Shown in pieces: positions 6,216 to 7,769 of a stretch of 7,769 nucleotides of DNA; positions within the stretch are counted from its first letter, which is position 1; each line of letters begins with the position of its first letter. The notes beneath the pieces were generated by a model. It was not told the DNA's origin. It saw only the letters and a program-made list of their open reading frames with translations, and searched no databases. A program made the position numbers and the translations under genes. Source of the stretch: an uncultured Dialister sp. (lineage in GTDB: Bacteria; Bacillota; Negativicutes; Veillonellales; Dialisteraceae); the NCBI RefSeq assembly GCF_900541605.1, contig NZ_UQKJ01000087.1:1-7769 (forward strand), given 5' to 3'.

Positions 6216-6244
6216 TTGCATATATATTCGTAAAGTTGTATTAT
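6216..6244 (+). promoter_or_regulatory. Predicted sigma-70-type promoter for the amidohydrolase gene
   Basis: TTGCAT (6216-6221) and TATTAT (6239-6244) are separated by 17 bp in an AT-rich stretch just after repeat copy C. The predicted start is near 6251, giving a leader of about 128 nt. Confidence 0.6.
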
Positions 6245-6297
6245 TATTTCAACAAATTTCATACCTGCTTTTTTATTACCCAATTTTATAGGGAAAT

Positions 6298-6330
6298 ATG
6301 CATATTTCAAGTTTGCATAATGCATATTTA
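6298..6330 (+). promoter_or_regulatory. Paired ATGCATATTT direct repeats in the amidohydrolase leader
   Basis: ATGCATATTT occurs at 6298-6307 and again at 6321-6330, 23 bp apart, with a further TTGCAT between them. The ATGCAT core is palindromic. The regular spacing of about two helix turns could suit a DNA-binding regulator, but AT-rich sequence makes chance likely. An ATG at 6298 opens the reading frame but has no ribosome binding site. Confidence 0.3.
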
Positions 6331-6378
6331 TTCATTCCAATGAGCAGGAATATCCATGAAGGAAAAGAGGTCGTCCCA

Positions 6379-7590
6379 ATGATGTATGAAAATCAGATTA
6401 AAGAAAAGGTCACACACATTCTGCCGAAGGTGGTGGCCTGGAGGCGACATTTCCATGAATATCCTGAGCTCTCGGGACAGGAAGTAAAAACTTCCGAATA
6501 TATACAGCAGGTTTTCAAAGAGCTGGGAATCCCCTGCGAGACCGGATTTTTCCAGAATGCCGTGCTCGGCACCATCAAAGGAAAGTATCCCGGAAAGACG
6601 GTAGCCCTCCGGGCAGATATGGATGCCCTGCCGGTGACGGAGCTCACCGGTCTTCCCTTTGCTTCTAAAAATAAAGGCGTCATGCATGCCTGCGGCCACG
6701 ATGGCCACATGTCCATTCTTCTGGGCGCTGCAGCGGTACTGAATGAATTGAAAGACCAGCTCCATGGCACCGTCAAAATCGTTTTCCAGCCGGCAGAAGA
6801 GGAGGCCGCCATTGGCGGCGGATAATGCAGCTACTCCTTCGCCATTGGCGGCGGCCGCCACATTGCGACCAGCGGGAAACTGGATGATGTGTCTGAAATC
6901 TACGGGCTCCATGTATGGCCGGAGCTCCCCACCGGCATGGTGGGACTGAAACCCGGCGCCCTCATGGCTGCTTCTGACCGCTTCTATGTCCACATCAAAG
7001 GAAAATCCACCCATGCCGCCCAGCCCCATAACGGCACCGATGCCCTGGTGGCGGCGGCCCACTTCATCATCGATGTGCAGTCCCTGATTTCCCGGGAAAT
7101 GAACCCCATGGATAATGTGGTCTGCACCATCGGTCTTATGAATGCCGGCACCCGGTATAACGTGGGCGTAGAAGATGCGTACCTGGAGGGAACCTGCCGT
7201 ACCTACCGGCCAAAGCTCCGGGACAAAATGGAAAAAAGACTGGGCGAAATCCTGCAGGGACTGGATGTCATGTTCCATACCCACTCCGAACTGAACTACG
7301 TCAGAGGCCATAGCGCTACCATCAATACGCCGGAGAAAATTGCATTTCTCCAGGACGTAGGCAAGGCCTACCTGGGCAGTGAACATATCTGCCAGCCTGA
7401 ATTCCCGTCCATGTGTGCAGAAGATTTTTCCTCGTACCTGGAGAAATTCCCCGGTGCCTTCCTGTGGCTGGGTACGGGAGACGGAAATACGCCGGCCCTT
7501 CACAATGCATCCTTTGCCATCAATGAATCCATTCTTCCCCTGGGGGTAACCATGGAAGCCGCCGCTGCCATGGAGGCCCTGGCGCGATGA
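6379..7590 (+). pseudogene. M20 (M20D) family amidohydrolase, interrupted by an in-frame TAA
   Basis: The family consists of cytoplasmic metal-dependent hydrolases that cleave N-acyl amino acids or related amides. The first part (148 codons) shows RADMDALP (78-85), the metal-binding HACGHDGH (103-110) and FQPAEE (136-141). A TAA follows at 6823-6825. The same frame then continues without another stop to TGA at 7588, with GLHVWPELPTG, the KSTHAAQPHNG stretch of the dimerisation domain and a C-terminal LHN histidine. Both halves are well conserved; together, minus an 11-codon insertion, they give 391 residues, the normal M20D length. The start at 6379 is chosen for GGAAAAGAGG 8 nt upstream. Neither half alone holds all metal ligands, so the gene is probably inactive unless the stop is bypassed or is a sequence error. 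The decay looks very recent. Confidence 0.88.
6808..6854 (+). repeat. 14-bp direct repeat bracketing the stop-bearing insertion
   Basis: GCCATTGGCGGCGG occurs at 6808-6821 and 6841-6854, a period of 33 bp. The 19 bp between the copies include the in-frame TAA. Deleting one period restores a continuous, family-like AAIGGGRHIATSGKLDD. Reversible loss by slippage or recombination between the repeats is possible in principle. Confidence 0.85.
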
Positions 7591-7603
7591 GGTGAGAAGT
7601 ATA

Positions 7604-7769
7604 CCAATTTCAGTTTGCCCCGCTGTTGGGGGTTGGCGGTTAGCATGTTTGTGTGCAGAGTCACTCGCACGGGGCTGTCAGCTTCTAGCTGTTAGCAGCT
7701 AGGAAAGCTGACTGGCCTGCGGCGCTTCCTATAGCTAACCTCCGTCGCCTTCGGCGCCACCTCCTTCCC
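7604..7769 (-). repeat. Intergenic repeat copy D (partial, reverse orientation)
   Basis: From 7604 to 7677 this is the reverse complement of the right end of copy C (6091-6165), matching at about 60 of 75 positions including the TGCACACAAACAT variant. It is followed by TTCTAGC/TGTTAGC heptads (about 7681-7710) and GGCCTGCGGCGCTTCC, the inverse of the conserved GCGCCGCAGGC block. The sequence then diverges into a part not seen in B or C, with a small CGCC-TTC-GGCG hairpin (7746-7756). It runs off the window. It starts about 14 bp after the amidohydrolase stop; no independent terminator with a U-run is seen there. Confidence 0.85.

Noticed and set aside
6098..6343. A small plus-strand frame of about 81 codons before the amidohydrolase gene
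   Set aside because: It starts within repeat copy C, has no ribosome binding site and has AT-rich, non-protein-like composition.
6823..6825. The in-frame stop read as selenocysteine or pyrrolysine
   Set aside because: The codon is TAA, not TGA or TAG, and the family has no such residue at this position.
6328..7503. A 391-codon minus-strand open frame opposite the amidohydrolase
   Set aside because: It is antisense to conserved M20 motifs. Its length arises from codon bias, and no start signal is seen.

Overview
The window holds three transcription units separated by one family of large intergenic repeats. Gene order, strong AGGAGG-type ribosome binding sites, moderately GC-rich codon use and protein style (CshA/DeaD-like helicase, M20D amidohydrolase, HlyD with a single ABC-2 permease) suggest a Firmicutes-type anaerobe. 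My best guess is a gut member of the Negativicutes, such as an Acidaminococcus, Dialister or Megasphaera relative. That guess rests on general impression, not on a search.

Layout, left to right: (1) 1-104, the end of an intergenic repeat (copy A); (2) a hairpin terminator, then a minus-strand DEAD-box RNA helicase (151-1668) with a roughly 190-nt leader that carries its own terminator-like hairpin behind an extended -10 promoter; (3) repeat copy B (1922-2339); (4) a minus-strand operon read marR (5646) > hlyD-like adaptor > ABC-2 permease > uspA (ends 2349), with coding overlap or very short gaps after hlyD; (5) repeat copy C (5738-6165); (6) a plus-strand M20-family amidohydrolase (6379-7590) interrupted by an in-frame TAA inside a 33-nt insertion; (7) repeat copy D (7604 to the window end).

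The marR-hlyD-permease group looks like a self-regulated efflux or export module. A perfect TTAGCAAGCTAA palindrome, matching the known SlyA-type operator, fills the -35/-10 spacer of marR, and a related imperfect site lies just before hlyD. No ATPase subunit is present. A universal stress protein gene closes the operon.

The most unusual content is non-coding. Every boundary between transcription units is occupied by a repeat of about 260 bp made of inverted ends, heptanucleotide arrays (TTCTAGC-like) and conserved blocks. Copies B and C each carry an extra nested 159-bp palindrome, inserted at a different position and in opposite orientation. The two palindrome copies differ by paired changes that preserve a stem. 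This looks like a two-level MITE-like system. I see no transposase, tRNA, rRNA or CRISPR array.
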